This document shows, piece by piece, positions 29,922 through 39,405 of a DNA stretch of 64,000 bases. The stretch is taken from NCBI GenBank assembly GCA_903907075.1, contig CAIVMQ010000113.1:1-64000 (forward strand), written 5' to 3'. Position numbers and translations under genes: made by a program. The stretch comes from an uncultured Bacteroidia bacterium. Lineage in GTDB: Bacteria; Bacteroidota; Bacteroidia; Bacteroidales; Prolixibacteraceae. The notes beneath the pieces are model-generated. The model ran no database searches and had not been told where the DNA came from. It worked only from the letters and a program-made list of their open reading frames with translations. How positions within the stretch are numbered: the first letter of the stretch is position 1; each line of letters begins with the position of its first letter.

Positions 29922-30997
29922 TTACCTGACTTATTTTTTTTTACACTTTCAATAAAATCATCAAACAGGAACTCTGTATCTGTTGGTCCTGATGAGGCTT
30001 CTGGATGGAATTGAGTAGAGAAAAAAGGTTTCGAAGTATGTCTAATCCCCTCATTGGTATTGTCGTTAACATTTACAAACAGTGATTCCCACCCTTCTGA
30101 AAGTGTCTCGTCTGCAATAGCAAAGCCGTGGTTTTGTGAGGTTATAAAGCATCTGTTAGATCCTTTAAGAAGTACCGGCTGGTTATGGCTGCGATGACCA
30201 TATTTTAATTTGTAGGTAGAGGCACCCGCTGCAAGTCCAAGCAACTGATTTCCCAAGCAGATTCCCATGATTGGCTTCTCCTGAGCAATCGCTGTTTTAA
30301 TATGCTTCACCGTGATCGTACAAATCGCGGGATCACCCGGTCCATTGGTGAGAAAGAGTCCGTCGTATTCGAGTGTCGTAAAGTCATAATCCCATGGAAC
30401 GCGAATCACCGTAGCATTACGATTTATTAGGCAACGGATAATATTGTTTTTTACTCCGCAGTCAACCATTACAATTTTATATGCTCCCTCACCATAAGTC
30501 TCAACAGTGTCGGTACTGGCTATGGCTACCAGATTTAAAAGGTTTGGATCAACGAAGTCGATCTTTTGATCCTCAAATTCAATTTTCCCAAGTAAGGAAC
30601 CTTTTTCACGAAGTATCTTTGTTAACAGACGCGTGTCGATATCATAAAGACCAGGTATCTGCTGAGATTTAAGCCAGTCACCTAGGCTCATCATCGCATT
30701 CCAATGACTAAATCCAACAGAATAGTCAGAAACGATTAATCCGGTTATATGAATTTTATCTGATTCATAATGCTTATGTATTCCATTTTCTGTGTGATCT
30801 GCAGGAACACCATAGTTCCCAATTAAGGGGTAGGTCGAGACTAATATTTGACCCGTATAAGAGGGATCTGTAAGACTTTCGGGATAACCGGTCATCGCAG
30901 TATAAAATACTACTTCTCCGGCAACCGATTTTTCATAACCGAATGATTTTCCTTCCAATACTGTTCCATCCTCAAGAATCAGTTTTACTTTTCGCAT
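29918..30997 (-). CDS. carA: Carbamoyl-phosphate synthase small subunit
   Basis: 359-aa ORF; FYTAMTGYPESLTDPSYTGQI, GPGDPAICT, MGICLGNQLLGLAAGA, FHPEASSGPTDTEFLFD; 4-nt overlap with carB. Confidence 0.97.
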   Translation of the reverse strand: MRKVKLILEDGTVLEGKSFGYEKSVAGEVVFYTAMTGYPESLTDPSYTGQILVSTYPLIGNYGVPADHTENGIHKHYESDKIHITGLIVSDYSVGFSHWNAMMSLGDWLKSQQIPGLYDIDTRLLTKILREKGSLLGKIEFEDQKIDFVDPNLLNLVAIASTDTVETYGEGAYKIVMVDCGVKNNIIRCLINRNATVIRVPWDYDFTTLEYDGLFLTNGPGDPAICTITVKHIKTAIAQEKPIMGICLGNQLLGLAAGASTYKLKYGHRSHNQPVLLKGSNRCFITSQNHGFAIADETLSEGWESLFVNVNDNTNEGIRHTSKPFFSTQFHPEASSGPTDTEFLFDDFIESVKKNKSGK

Positions 30998-31047
30998 TAC
31001 TAGGCTAATTTATCGCGGGTTAACTAACTATTAAACATTTAATTTTC

Positions 31048-31098
31048 AAAAAAAATGCGTTTTCACTACCTTTTATTCAGTAGTAAAAACGCATTTTT
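31048..31098 (-). terminator. Terminator-like hairpin in the carA 5' leader (candidate attenuator)
   Basis: Minus strand AAAAATGCGTTTT (5' arm) / AAAACGCATTTTT with a further 5 bp above one mismatch and an 8-nt T-run; sits between the carA promoter and carA. Confidence 0.65.
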
Positions 31099-31113
31099 CG
31101 GCGTCCTGTTCAT
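31066..31113 (-). CDS. Candidate carA leader peptide MNRTPKNAFLLLNKR
   Basis: ATG-15 codons-TAG on the minus strand, about 24 nt after the predicted start site, running through the 5' arm and loop of the hairpin. Confidence 0.4.
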   Translation of the reverse strand: MNRTPKNAFLLLNKR

Positions 31114-31143
31114 CGATATTCTTTAAGTGATGTCGCACGGCTG

Positions 31144-31175
31144 CAAATGTAATTTATTTCTTCCGAACTCGCAAA
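31144..31175 (-). promoter_or_regulatory. Promoter for carAB
   Basis: Minus strand TTTG (31172-31175), 20 nt, TACATTTG (31144-31151). Confidence 0.65.
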
Positions 31176-31187
31176 GCTATTCGTTGA

Positions 31188-31205
31188 TATTTATAAATAT
31201 TCATA
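31188..31205. promoter_or_regulatory. ARG-box-like site upstream of the carA -33 element
   Basis: TATTTATAAATATTCATA, 16/18 to the E. coli-style consensus WNTGAATWWWWATTCANW. Confidence 0.4.
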
Positions 31206-31291
31206 TAAATTTTATAAATCAACCAAAAATTAAATAAATATGCGTAATTTGCCTTTTTATTCATTTTTTTTGCATAAAATTGCACTCTTTA

Positions 31292-31309
31292 ATAGAATAA
31301 ATATTCATT
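31292..31309. promoter_or_regulatory. ARG-box-like site upstream of argR
   Basis: ATAGAATAAATATTCATT, 17/18 to WNTGAATWWWWATTCANW, 13 nt before the argR ATG. Confidence 0.5.
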
Positions 31310-31322
31310 GATGTTTTGATCT

Positions 31323-31808
31323 ATGAAAAACAGGTCCCAAAGAATTGTGTTGATCAGGAAGATTATTTCGGATGAAGTAATCGGCAGTCAGGATGAGTTG
31401 CAAATTAGATTACAAGAGTTGGGGTGTGAAGTAACACAAGCCACACTCTCGCGCGATTTAAAATCGATGCATGTAACTAAGGCTAGTGACGATCAAAACG
31501 GATATGTTTATCGTCTTGCCGGAAATGAACAAGTATCTGGAGAATCTGCATCAGCTCTGCTGCAGCGTGATTATATGGCAGATGGAGTTGCGGGGATCGA
31601 ATTTTCATCAAACCTGGGTGTGGTAAAAACACTTCCGGGTTATGCCAATAGTGTTGCCATTTTGATTGATAAGGTTAATCCCTATGAGATTCTGGGCACG
31701 GTTGCCGGTGATGATACGATTCTGCTCATTATGCGGGAAGGGATCGGGCGCAGTGATGTGATTCAAGTTCTTAAATCGATCATGCCAAAACTGGAAAATA
31801 AAATTTAG
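31323..31808 (+). CDS. argR: Arginine repressor ArgR
   Basis: 161-aa ORF; IVLIRKIISDEVIGSQDELQIRLQELGCEVTQATLSRDLKSMHV, VLGTVAGDDTILLIMR-type C-terminal. Confidence 0.94.
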   Translation: MKNRSQRIVLIRKIISDEVIGSQDELQIRLQELGCEVTQATLSRDLKSMHVTKASDDQNGYVYRLAGNEQVSGESASALLQRDYMADGVAGIEFSSNLGVVKTLPGYANSVAILIDKVNPYEILGTVAGDDTILLIMREGIGRSDVIQVLKSIMPKLENKI

Positions 31809-31830
31809 TAATTGTCGAATTTGTAAAGCT

Positions 31831-32520
31831 ATGATATTTAACAAAAAGGGAACTGAACCTGAAAAACCAACTATTCGGGTTGAGATTGCAAATGAGAATC
31901 ATTTGCGTTATGTTGATCAGATTAACGATACCATTGAGAAAGCCTCTCTTGAGCGCGGAACAGGTATTGCTCGACGAAGTCATGAATATATTGCATCAAA
32001 GATATCTGAAGGGAAAGCTATTATAGCCATTGATGGAGAAACCTTTGCCGGTTTTTGCTATATTGAAACCTGGAATGATGCTAAATATGTCGCGAATTCG
32101 GGACTGATTGTTCATTGGGATTATCGGGGTCACGGACTGGCTCGCAGGATTAAGCTCAAAGCATTTGAACTCTCACGGCTGAAGTACCCGAATGCTAAAC
32201 TCTTTGGACTCACTACGGGGTTGGCAGTAATGAAAATTAACTCTGAATTGGGCTATCGACCCGTAACCTTCTCTGAACTAACTGATGATGAGCAGTTCTG
32301 GAAGGGCTGCCAGAGTTGCGTGAACTACGATATTCTGTTGCGCATGAATAAAACGAAATGCCTGTGCACAGGGATGATTTATGATCCGGCATGGGAAGCC
32401 AAGAAGCAGAAGCCAAAGACTCCGTTTAAAATTTACAAGGAGTGGCTCGAGAAACGGAAGAATGAGAAATTGTCCTTTTCGGCTATTGACTGGAAAAAGA
32501 TGATCATTTTAGGGCGTTAA
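31831..32520 (+). CDS. GNAT-family N-acyltransferase, candidate N-acyl-glutamate synthase
   Basis: 229-aa ORF with GNAT core (IVHWDYRGHGLARRIKLKAFELSR) between argR and argG. Confidence 0.8.
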   Translation: MIFNKKGTEPEKPTIRVEIANENHLRYVDQINDTIEKASLERGTGIARRSHEYIASKISEGKAIIAIDGETFAGFCYIETWNDAKYVANSGLIVHWDYRGHGLARRIKLKAFELSRLKYPNAKLFGLTTGLAVMKINSELGYRPVTFSELTDDEQFWKGCQSCVNYDILLRMNKTKCLCTGMIYDPAWEAKKQKPKTPFKIYKEWLEKRKNEKLSFSAIDWKKMIILGR

Positions 32521-32580
32521 CAGATACAACACTCTTAATAACGGTGTCACAATAAATTAAACATTAAAAAAATATTTTTC

Positions 32581-33771
32581 ATGAAGGAAAAGGTTGTTCT
32601 GGCATTTAGCGGTGGATTGGATACCTCGTTTTGTGCAATATATCTCTCTGTAGAAAAGGGGATGGAGGTACATACCGCAATTGCAAATACCGGCGGATTT
32701 TCGAAAGAGGAGTTGGCTCTAATTGAGAAAAAGGCCTATTCATTGGGAGTTAAGTCGCATGTTACGATTGATGTTACGTCGGAGTATTACCAAAAAGGGA
32801 TCAGGTATATGGTGTATGGCAATGTGCTTCGCAATAATACCTATCCGATTTCGGTAAGTTCGGAACGGATATTTCAGGCACTCGCAGTGATCGAATATGC
32901 CAAGAGCATCGGTGCCACTCATGTAGCTCATGGAAGTACAGGAGCCGGAAATGACCAGATTCGGTTCGATCTTGCGTTCGAAGTTTTGGCTCCTGAGATA
33001 AAAATACTTACCCCAACACGTGATCTTGAGTTGTCGCGCGATGCTGAGATTAACTATTTGCGTGAGCATGGCGTGGTGGATAATTTTGAAAAAATGGCCT
33101 ATTCTGTTAACAAAGGACTTTGGGGAACCAGCATTGGTGGCAAGGAGACCTTACAGAGTGATAAAACACTTCCTGAAGAGGCTTATCCAACCCATTTGCA
33201 AAAAGAGGGAGAGGAAACCATAACCCTGGAGTTTTTAAAAGGAGAAGTTAGTGGTGTTAACGGTAAAAAATATAACGATCCGGTTCAGGCGATCAATGAA
33301 CTTGAACGACTAGGCTCTGCCTGGGCTATTGGCCGGGATATGCACATCGGTGATACCATTATCGGTATTAAAGGTCGTGTGGGTTTTGAGGCTGCTGCCC
33401 CAATGTTGATCATTAAGGCCCATCAGATGCTTGAAAAACATACCCTTACCAAATGGCAACAGTATTGGAAAGAGCAGCTCGGTAACTGGTACGGCATGTT
33501 CCTGCACGAGGCCATGTATCTTGAACCAGTGATGCGCGACATCGAAAAATTCCTTGAAAACAGTCAGGAAAATGTCACTGGCAGTGTGATCATAAACCTT
33601 AGGCCCTACCATTTTCAGCTTGTTGGTATAGTATCGGATCATGATCTGATGAAATCTGAATTCGGACAATATGGAGAGATGAATAAAGGGTGGACCGCAG
33701 ATGACGCAAAAGGATTCACCAAGATTCTGGCGAATCAAATTAAGATCTATCATTCTGTAAATCAAAAATAA
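32581..33771 (+). CDS. argG: Argininosuccinate synthase
   Basis: 396-aa ORF; VVLAFSGGLDTSFCAIYL, AHGSTGAGNDQIRFDLAF, YSVNKGLWGTSIGG. Confidence 0.95.
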   Translation: MKEKVVLAFSGGLDTSFCAIYLSVEKGMEVHTAIANTGGFSKEELALIEKKAYSLGVKSHVTIDVTSEYYQKGIRYMVYGNVLRNNTYPISVSSERIFQALAVIEYAKSIGATHVAHGSTGAGNDQIRFDLAFEVLAPEIKILTPTRDLELSRDAEINYLREHGVVDNFEKMAYSVNKGLWGTSIGGKETLQSDKTLPEEAYPTHLQKEGEETITLEFLKGEVSGVNGKKYNDPVQAINELERLGSAWAIGRDMHIGDTIIGIKGRVGFEAAAPMLIIKAHQMLEKHTLTKWQQYWKEQLGNWYGMFLHEAMYLEPVMRDIEKFLENSQENVTGSVIINLRPYHFQLVGIVSDHDLMKSEFGQYGEMNKGWTADDAKGFTKILANQIKIYHSVNQK

Positions 33772-34751
33772 TGGGTGTCTCAGGAAAAATAAAGGTCGGA
33801 ATTGTTGGTGGTGCAGGATATACTGCGGGTGAACTAATCCGTATTCTCTTGTATCATCCGGAGGTTGTATTGAAATATGTTCAGAGTGGAAGTAACAACG
33901 GAAAGGCACTCTCTTCGATTCATACAGACTTGCTTGGAGAGTGCTCGATGATCTTTACCGATATTGTACTCGAAGATACAGATCTCTTGTTTTTATGCTC
34001 CGGTCACGGTAAATCGATCGAATATCTAAAGAGCCAGATTATTCCCAGACATGTTAAAATTATTGATTTAAGTCATGACTTTAGATTAAAGCGGTCCGGC
34101 AACGACTTTATATATGGATTACCAGAGTTAAATCGGGACCAGATCATCAGTGCATCACGTATTGCGAATCCAGGTTGTTTTGCTACGGCAATTCAATTGG
34201 CGCTTTTACCATTGGCTGCTTCCCATTTATTGGTTAACGAGGTGCATATTAATGCAATCACTGGCTCCACCGGAGCTGGTCAGGCACCTACCAAGACTTC
34301 CCATTTTAGCTGGAGAGATAATAACCTCTCAGTTTATAAAGCCTTTGAACATCAGCATCTTGGTGAGATTGGTGAGAGCCTTTTACAGGCTCAGCCGGGT
34401 TTTGATAAAGCGGTAAATTTTATTCCCGTTCGCGGTAATCATACCCGTGGCATATTTATGTCTGGTTATACAACGTACAATGGATCATTGGATGAAGCGA
34501 ATGAACTTTTCACCTCCTATTATGACACCCATCCGTTTGTAAATATGGCTCCCGCGAATCCAGATCTGAAACAGGTTGTTAATACCAATAAAGCAATTCT
34601 TTATCTTGAGAAGCATGGAGATAAACTGATGATAATATCCTGTATCGATAACTTACTGAAGGGAGCTTCGGGGCAGGCGGTTCAAAATATGAATCTGATG
34701 TATGGACTCGACGAACGGTGTGGACTAAATCTCAAGTCGATTGGATTTTAA
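33771..34751 (+). CDS. argC: N-acetyl-gamma-glutamyl-phosphate reductase
   Basis: 326-aa ORF; VGIVGGAGYTAGELIRILLYHPEV, IANPGCFATAIQLALLPL, GSTGAGQAPT. Confidence 0.95.
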   Translation: MGVSGKIKVGIVGGAGYTAGELIRILLYHPEVVLKYVQSGSNNGKALSSIHTDLLGECSMIFTDIVLEDTDLLFLCSGHGKSIEYLKSQIIPRHVKIIDLSHDFRLKRSGNDFIYGLPELNRDQIISASRIANPGCFATAIQLALLPLAASHLLVNEVHINAITGSTGAGQAPTKTSHFSWRDNNLSVYKAFEHQHLGEIGESLLQAQPGFDKAVNFIPVRGNHTRGIFMSGYTTYNGSLDEANELFTSYYDTHPFVNMAPANPDLKQVVNTNKAILYLEKHGDKLMIISCIDNLLKGASGQAVQNMNLMYGLDERCGLNLKSIGF

Positions 34752-34776
34752 TTAAACAAATGAAATAAGATTTAGA

Positions 34777-34811
34777 CGATAAGAAAATTGAGTTTCTTAA
34801 TTTTCTTATCG
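34777..34811 (+). terminator. Hairpin downstream of argC
   Basis: CGATAAGAAAATT / AATTTTCTTATCG perfect 13-bp stem, 9-nt loop, followed by CGTTTTATT. Confidence 0.75.
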
Positions 34812-34941
34812 CGTTTTATTACTTGATAATTTAATTTTTTAATACAAATAAACAGGTTCAATTTGATCGGTTTTAATTATACGTAATTTCAATAAAATAG
34901 CTCTTTAAATTTATTTACTTGGAGCAAAAATATATTCGCAC

Positions 34942-36066
34942 ATGAAACTATTCGATGTATATCCCCTTTTTGATATTAATCCAGTCAAGGCAAAGGATTG
35001 CTATATTACAGATGAGCACGGGATTGAGTACCTTGATCTGTACGGAGGTCATGCTGTAATCTCTGTAGGGCATACTCATCCCTACTATGTACGGAAGATT
35101 TCGGATCAGCTTGAGAAAATTGGTTTTTATTCCAATTCAGTTCAGAATCCGATGCAGGAGGAGCTTGCCCTAAAATTGGGCGAGTTATCGGGCTATACTG
35201 ATTATTCTTTTTTCTTCTGTAATTCTGGTGCCGAAGCGAATGAGAATGCTCTTAAGCTTGCTTCTTTTCATACTGGGAAAGATCGGATTATTACCTTTGA
35301 AAAGGCTTTTCACGGTAGAACATCCGCAGCTGTAGCAATAACTGATAATCCCAAGATTATCGCACCAATTAATGATACGGTAAAGCGGACTTTTTTGCCT
35401 TTAAACGATCGTGTTCAATTGGAGAATGCTTTAAAAATAGGAGATGTTGCTGCTGTGATTGTTGAGGGGATACAAGGAGTAGGGGGATGTTGCGTCCCTG
35501 ATCCTTCGTTTCTTCAGGCTGCATCTGAATTATGCAAACACTATGGTGCATTGCTAATCCTCGATGAGATACAATCGGGATATGGTCGGAGTGGTAAATT
35601 TTTTGCACACCAATATGCACCTATTAAACCTGATATTATCTCTGTTGCTAAGGGGATGGGAAACGGATTTCCTATTGGTGGTATCTTAATAAGTCCAGAA
35701 CTTAAGCCGTGGTCGGGTATGCTTGGTACCACATTTGGCGGTAATTACTTGGCATGTGCTGCCGGGATTGCAGTATTGGATATTCTGAAAGAGGAACATC
35801 TGATAGAAAATGCTTTTGAAGTGGGTAATTACCTTTTTTTAAGACTCTCAAAAATCACTCAGATTAAGGAACTTCGTGGTAAAGGATTGATGATTGGAAT
35901 GGAGTTTGATTTTCCAATTGCAACCCTGCGTAAACAGCTCTTGTTTGAGGAGAAAATATTTACCGGTGTTACTGGTACACATGTTATTCGGATTCTTCCA
36001 CCGCTTACTTTAACCAAAGATCAGTGTGATCTTTTTGTTCAAGCACTGGAAAAGCTGCTGAATTAA
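34942..36066 (+). CDS. argD: Acetylornithine/succinylornithine aminotransferase (PLP)
   Basis: 374-aa ORF; LDLYGGHAVISVGHTHP, FFCNSGAEANENALKLA, LLILDEIQSGYGRSGKFFA, SVAKGMGNGFPIGGIL. Confidence 0.94.
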   Translation: MKLFDVYPLFDINPVKAKDCYITDEHGIEYLDLYGGHAVISVGHTHPYYVRKISDQLEKIGFYSNSVQNPMQEELALKLGELSGYTDYSFFFCNSGAEANENALKLASFHTGKDRIITFEKAFHGRTSAAVAITDNPKIIAPINDTVKRTFLPLNDRVQLENALKIGDVAAVIVEGIQGVGGCCVPDPSFLQAASELCKHYGALLILDEIQSGYGRSGKFFAHQYAPIKPDIISVAKGMGNGFPIGGILISPELKPWSGMLGTTFGGNYLACAAGIAVLDILKEEHLIENAFEVGNYLFLRLSKITQIKELRGKGLMIGMEFDFPIATLRKQLLFEEKIFTGVTGTHVIRILPPLTLTKDQCDLFVQALEKLLN

Positions 36067-36107
36067 TTGTAAATTGCATTTTACTATAACAGGCAAATTG
36101 ATATTTC

Positions 36108-36911
36108 ATGGAAATTAAGGATTTAAAAATTGCGATCGTTGGAGGGGGTAACCTGGGTCGATCAGTGGCTGACGGTTTTCTAAAAGCGGGCATTGCGGCC
36201 CCTCAACTTACAGTGACACGGCGTCGTGTTCAGCTATTGGATGATCTGGCAGAAAAAGGTGTTCGTATTATTAAAGATAATAATGCTGCTGTGGCTCAAG
36301 CCGATTTGATTATTATTGCTGTAAAACCATACCAGGCTGTTGAGGTGATTTCCGAAATCAAATCAACCCTTAAAGCGGGTCAATTAGTTGCCTCGCTGAT
36401 GACAGGTATAAGTATTGCCCAAATGAAAGAGCTGCTCCCCAATGGTGTTATCCCGTTACGGGTGATGCCAAATACAGCTGTAGCGCTGCAAGAATCGATG
36501 ACGTTAATTGCTGCACCCGACTGCTCCCCGCAAGAGATAGCTCTTGTCCAGGAACTTTTTGAATATTTGGGTAAAGTGATAATCATTAACGAAGAGCTGA
36601 TGGCTGCAGCGACTGTTTTGGGAGCTTGCGGTATTGCCTTCGCACTGCGATTTATCCGCGCGGCCATTCAGGGTGGTGTGGAGATAGGTTTTGGTGCGGA
36701 TGTGGCTCAGCAAATTGTGGCACAGACTGTGAAAGGGGCTTCTGAACTTATTTTGCAAACAGGCCATCATCCGGAACAGGAGATCGATAAAGTTACTACC
36801 CCCAAAGGGATTACCATATCTGGACTTAACGAGATGGAGCATCAGGGTTTTTCATCATCCTTAATCCGTGGACTTCTGGTATCGTACAATAAAATAAATA
36901 ATTCAAAATAG
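36108..36911 (+). CDS. proC: Pyrroline-5-carboxylate reductase
   Basis: 267-aa ORF; IAIVGGGNLGRSVADGFLKAG, RVMPNTAVALQESMT. Confidence 0.92.
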   Translation: MEIKDLKIAIVGGGNLGRSVADGFLKAGIAAPQLTVTRRRVQLLDDLAEKGVRIIKDNNAAVAQADLIIIAVKPYQAVEVISEIKSTLKAGQLVASLMTGISIAQMKELLPNGVIPLRVMPNTAVALQESMTLIAAPDCSPQEIALVQELFEYLGKVIIINEELMAAATVLGACGIAFALRFIRAAIQGGVEIGFGADVAQQIVAQTVKGASELILQTGHHPEQEIDKVTTPKGITISGLNEMEHQGFSSSLIRGLLVSYNKINNSK

Positions 36912-36977
36912 GGTTGTTTGCTGTTTATTGCTTTTAGTTCAACTTCATCCGTTTTCTATTCAGGATAATTTTAATAA

Positions 36978-37024
36978 TCAGAAAGTTAGTATATTAATTT
37001 TACGCTTTCTGAAATATTTTTTTT
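36978..37024 (+). terminator. Terminator-like hairpin between proC and proB
   Basis: TCAGAAAG (36978-36985) / CTTTCTGA (37005-37012), then AATA and T8 (37017-37024) directly before the proB ATG. Confidence 0.5.
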
Positions 37025-38107
37025 ATGTCATTATTATACACAAAAATAGTTGTTAAAGTTGGAAGTAACGTGCTTACCAGTGAGGATGGAATGCTCAACA
37101 TTCGCCGGATGGCTCATATTGTTGATCAATTGGCAACCTTACGCAAAGCCGGTCTACAGGTGATTCTAGTCACCTCTGGTGCTGTAGCTGCCGGGCGGGC
37201 AGAGGTTGATTTACAACGTAAACTTGATCCCGTTTCGAGTCGTCAGCTTTGGTCCGCAGTGGGTCAGGTTAAGCTGATCAATCAATATGCCGATCTGTTT
37301 CGTGCCAATGGAATGATCTGTGCTCAGGTTCTTACTACAAAGGAGAATTTTAGTGATCGTCTGCATTATCTCAATATGCGTAATTGCATGACCACCTTAC
37401 TCGAAAATGATGTGATACCCGTTGTTAATGAGAATGATACAATTTCGGTGACCGAATTAATGTTTACTGACAATGATGAACTTTCAGGTTTGATTGCTTC
37501 AATGATGGATATGGAGGCACTTGTTCTGTTAACCAATGTTGATGGTGTTTTTACCGGTTCGCCTGATGATCCGCAGAGTCGATTAATCGCTTCGATAACC
37601 CATGGCGAGACTTTGGATATAGAGGCTATTTCAGGAAAGAGATCCAACTTCGGCAGAGGAGGGATGCTTACTAAATATCATATTGCCACTAAACTTGCGG
37701 GGCAAGGGGTTTCTGTTCATATTGCAAATGGATTAAAAGATAATACGTTATTTAATATATTGACTGACACGAATGCCGTGCAGACTCATTTTAAACCTTC
37801 AAAAAAAAGATCTACCGGGGTGCGCAAATGGTTATCTCATTCGGATGATTTTGCTAAAGGTGAGGTGGTAATTAATAAGGGAGCTGCAGAGGCACTCTTA
37901 TCTGATGATGCTATTAGCCTGTTGCTTATTGGTGTTGTTGGAGTTACCGGTTATTTCAAAGAGGGAGATATTGTTCGTGTAAAAGATTTAAACGGCGAAT
38001 TAATAGGACTTGGAAAGGCTTCCTATGCCTCGGAGGAGGTTGTAAAGGAGATGGGTGGTAAGATGTCGAAACCATTTATACATTATGATTATTTATATCT
38101 GATCTAA
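37025..38107 (+). CDS. proB: Glutamate 5-kinase
   Basis: 360-aa ORF; IVVKVGSNVLT, VTSGAVAAGRAEV, NENDTISVTELMFTDNDELSGLIA, FGRGGMLTKYHIA, C-terminal PUA domain. Confidence 0.95.
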   Translation: MSLLYTKIVVKVGSNVLTSEDGMLNIRRMAHIVDQLATLRKAGLQVILVTSGAVAAGRAEVDLQRKLDPVSSRQLWSAVGQVKLINQYADLFRANGMICAQVLTTKENFSDRLHYLNMRNCMTTLLENDVIPVVNENDTISVTELMFTDNDELSGLIASMMDMEALVLLTNVDGVFTGSPDDPQSRLIASITHGETLDIEAISGKRSNFGRGGMLTKYHIATKLAGQGVSVHIANGLKDNTLFNILTDTNAVQTHFKPSKKRSTGVRKWLSHSDDFAKGEVVINKGAAEALLSDDAISLLLIGVVGVTGYFKEGDIVRVKDLNGELIGLGKASYASEEVVKEMGGKMSKPFIHYDYLYLI

Positions 38108-38119
38108 AAATTAACTAGT

Positions 38120-39367
38120 ATGAATTTTAATCAGCAATTCGAAAAAACATTAATTGCCAGCAGAGAGTTAAATCTTTTGGGCATCAGTAAAATAAATGAG
38201 GTTCTTTTAAAAATCGCCGATGCGGCAGAGAAGAGTACTGCGTTTATTTTACGTGAGAATCAGAAAGATTTAGCCAGGATGGAAGACTCTGATCCGAAGT
38301 ACGACAGATTAAAGCTTTCGGCAGATCGGATAAAAAATATTGCTGATGACATCCGTAATGTTGCCTTTTTACCCTCACCCGTAGGTAGAGTACTCTCTGA
38401 AACCTTGCGTCCAAACGGATTAAAAATATCAAAGGTGTCGGTTCCATTTGGTGTAATTGGAATTATTTATGAAGCACGCCCTAATGTTACCTTTGATGTC
38501 TTTGCCCTCTGTCTGAAATCAGGAAATGCCTGTGTATTAAAAGGGGGAAGTGATGCGTTTAATTCGAATCAAGCAATTGTGAGCGTTATTCATAATATAT
38601 TGAAAATTAATAGTATAAATGAAAACATACTCACTTTCCTCCCTGCAGGAAGAGAGGCAACTTCAGAATTGCTTAATGCCAGAGGATTTGTCGATTTAAT
38701 TATTCCACGAGGTAGTCAGGGGTTAATTGATTATGTTCGTCAGCATGCCAGTATTCCAGTTATAGAGACCGGTGCAGGAATTTGCCATACTTATTTTGAT
38801 GAATTTGGTAATCTTGCCAAAGGGATTGAAATTATCAACAATGCTAAGACTCGTCGCGTAAGTGTTTGCAATGCCCTCGACTGTCTGGTTATTCATGAAT
38901 CGCGCTTGTCACATCTGAAGGATATCACTGAAATTCTAAGTAAGAGTGATGTTGAGATATATGCTGATAAGGCTGCTTTTGATACCCTTGATGGGATCTA
39001 TCCTGAACATTTATTACACCCTGCCACCGAAGACTCCTTTGGTACAGAATTTTTATCCTATAAGATGTCAATAAAGACTGTACCTTCTATTGATGAAGCG
39101 ATTGTACATATTGCCAAATATAGTTCCAAGCACAGCGAAGCCATAGTTTCCGAAAACCGCGAAAACTGTGAGCTGTTTCTTAAGGTTGTCGATGCAGCGG
39201 CCGTATTTGTTAATGCAAGTACGGCTTTTACCGATGGTGCTCAGTTTGGCTTAGGTGCTGAGATTGGCATTAGTACACAAAAGCTTCATGCCAGAGGTCC
39301 AATGGCTCTCGAAGAACTTACAAGTTACAAATGGTTGGTTGAGGGTGACGGACAGATACGCTCCTAG
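38120..39367 (+). CDS. proA: Glutamate-5-semialdehyde dehydrogenase
   Basis: 415-aa [56 protein letters not shown]. Confidence 0.95.
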   Translation: MNFNQQFEKTLIASRELNLLGISKINEVLLKIADAAEKSTAFILRENQKDLARMEDSDPKYDRLKLSADRIKNIADDIRNVAFLPSPVGRVLSETLRPNGLKISKVSVPFGVIGIIYEARPNVTFDVFALCLKSGNACVLKGGSDAFNSNQAIVSVIHNILKINSINENILTFLPAGREATSELLNARGFVDLIIPRGSQGLIDYVRQHASIPVIETGAGICHTYFDEFGNLAKGIEIINNAKTRRVSVCNALDCLVIHESRLSHLKDITEILSKSDVEIYADKAAFDTLDGIYPEHLLHPATEDSFGTEFLSYKMSIKTVPSIDEAIVHIAKYSSKHSEAIVSENRENCELFLKVVDAAAVFVNASTAFTDGAQFGLGAEIGISTQKLHARGPMALEELTSYKWLVEGDGQIRS

Positions 39368-39405
39368 ATTAGTGTCACCAAGATTTACGATTAAAAATAT
39401 TATTA

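Noticed and set aside
31048-31098. Interpretation of the carA-upstream hairpin as an ordinary gene terminator
   Set aside because: The region is divergent (argR on plus, carA on minus), so no upstream gene on either strand would require a terminator there; an attenuator role is more consistent.
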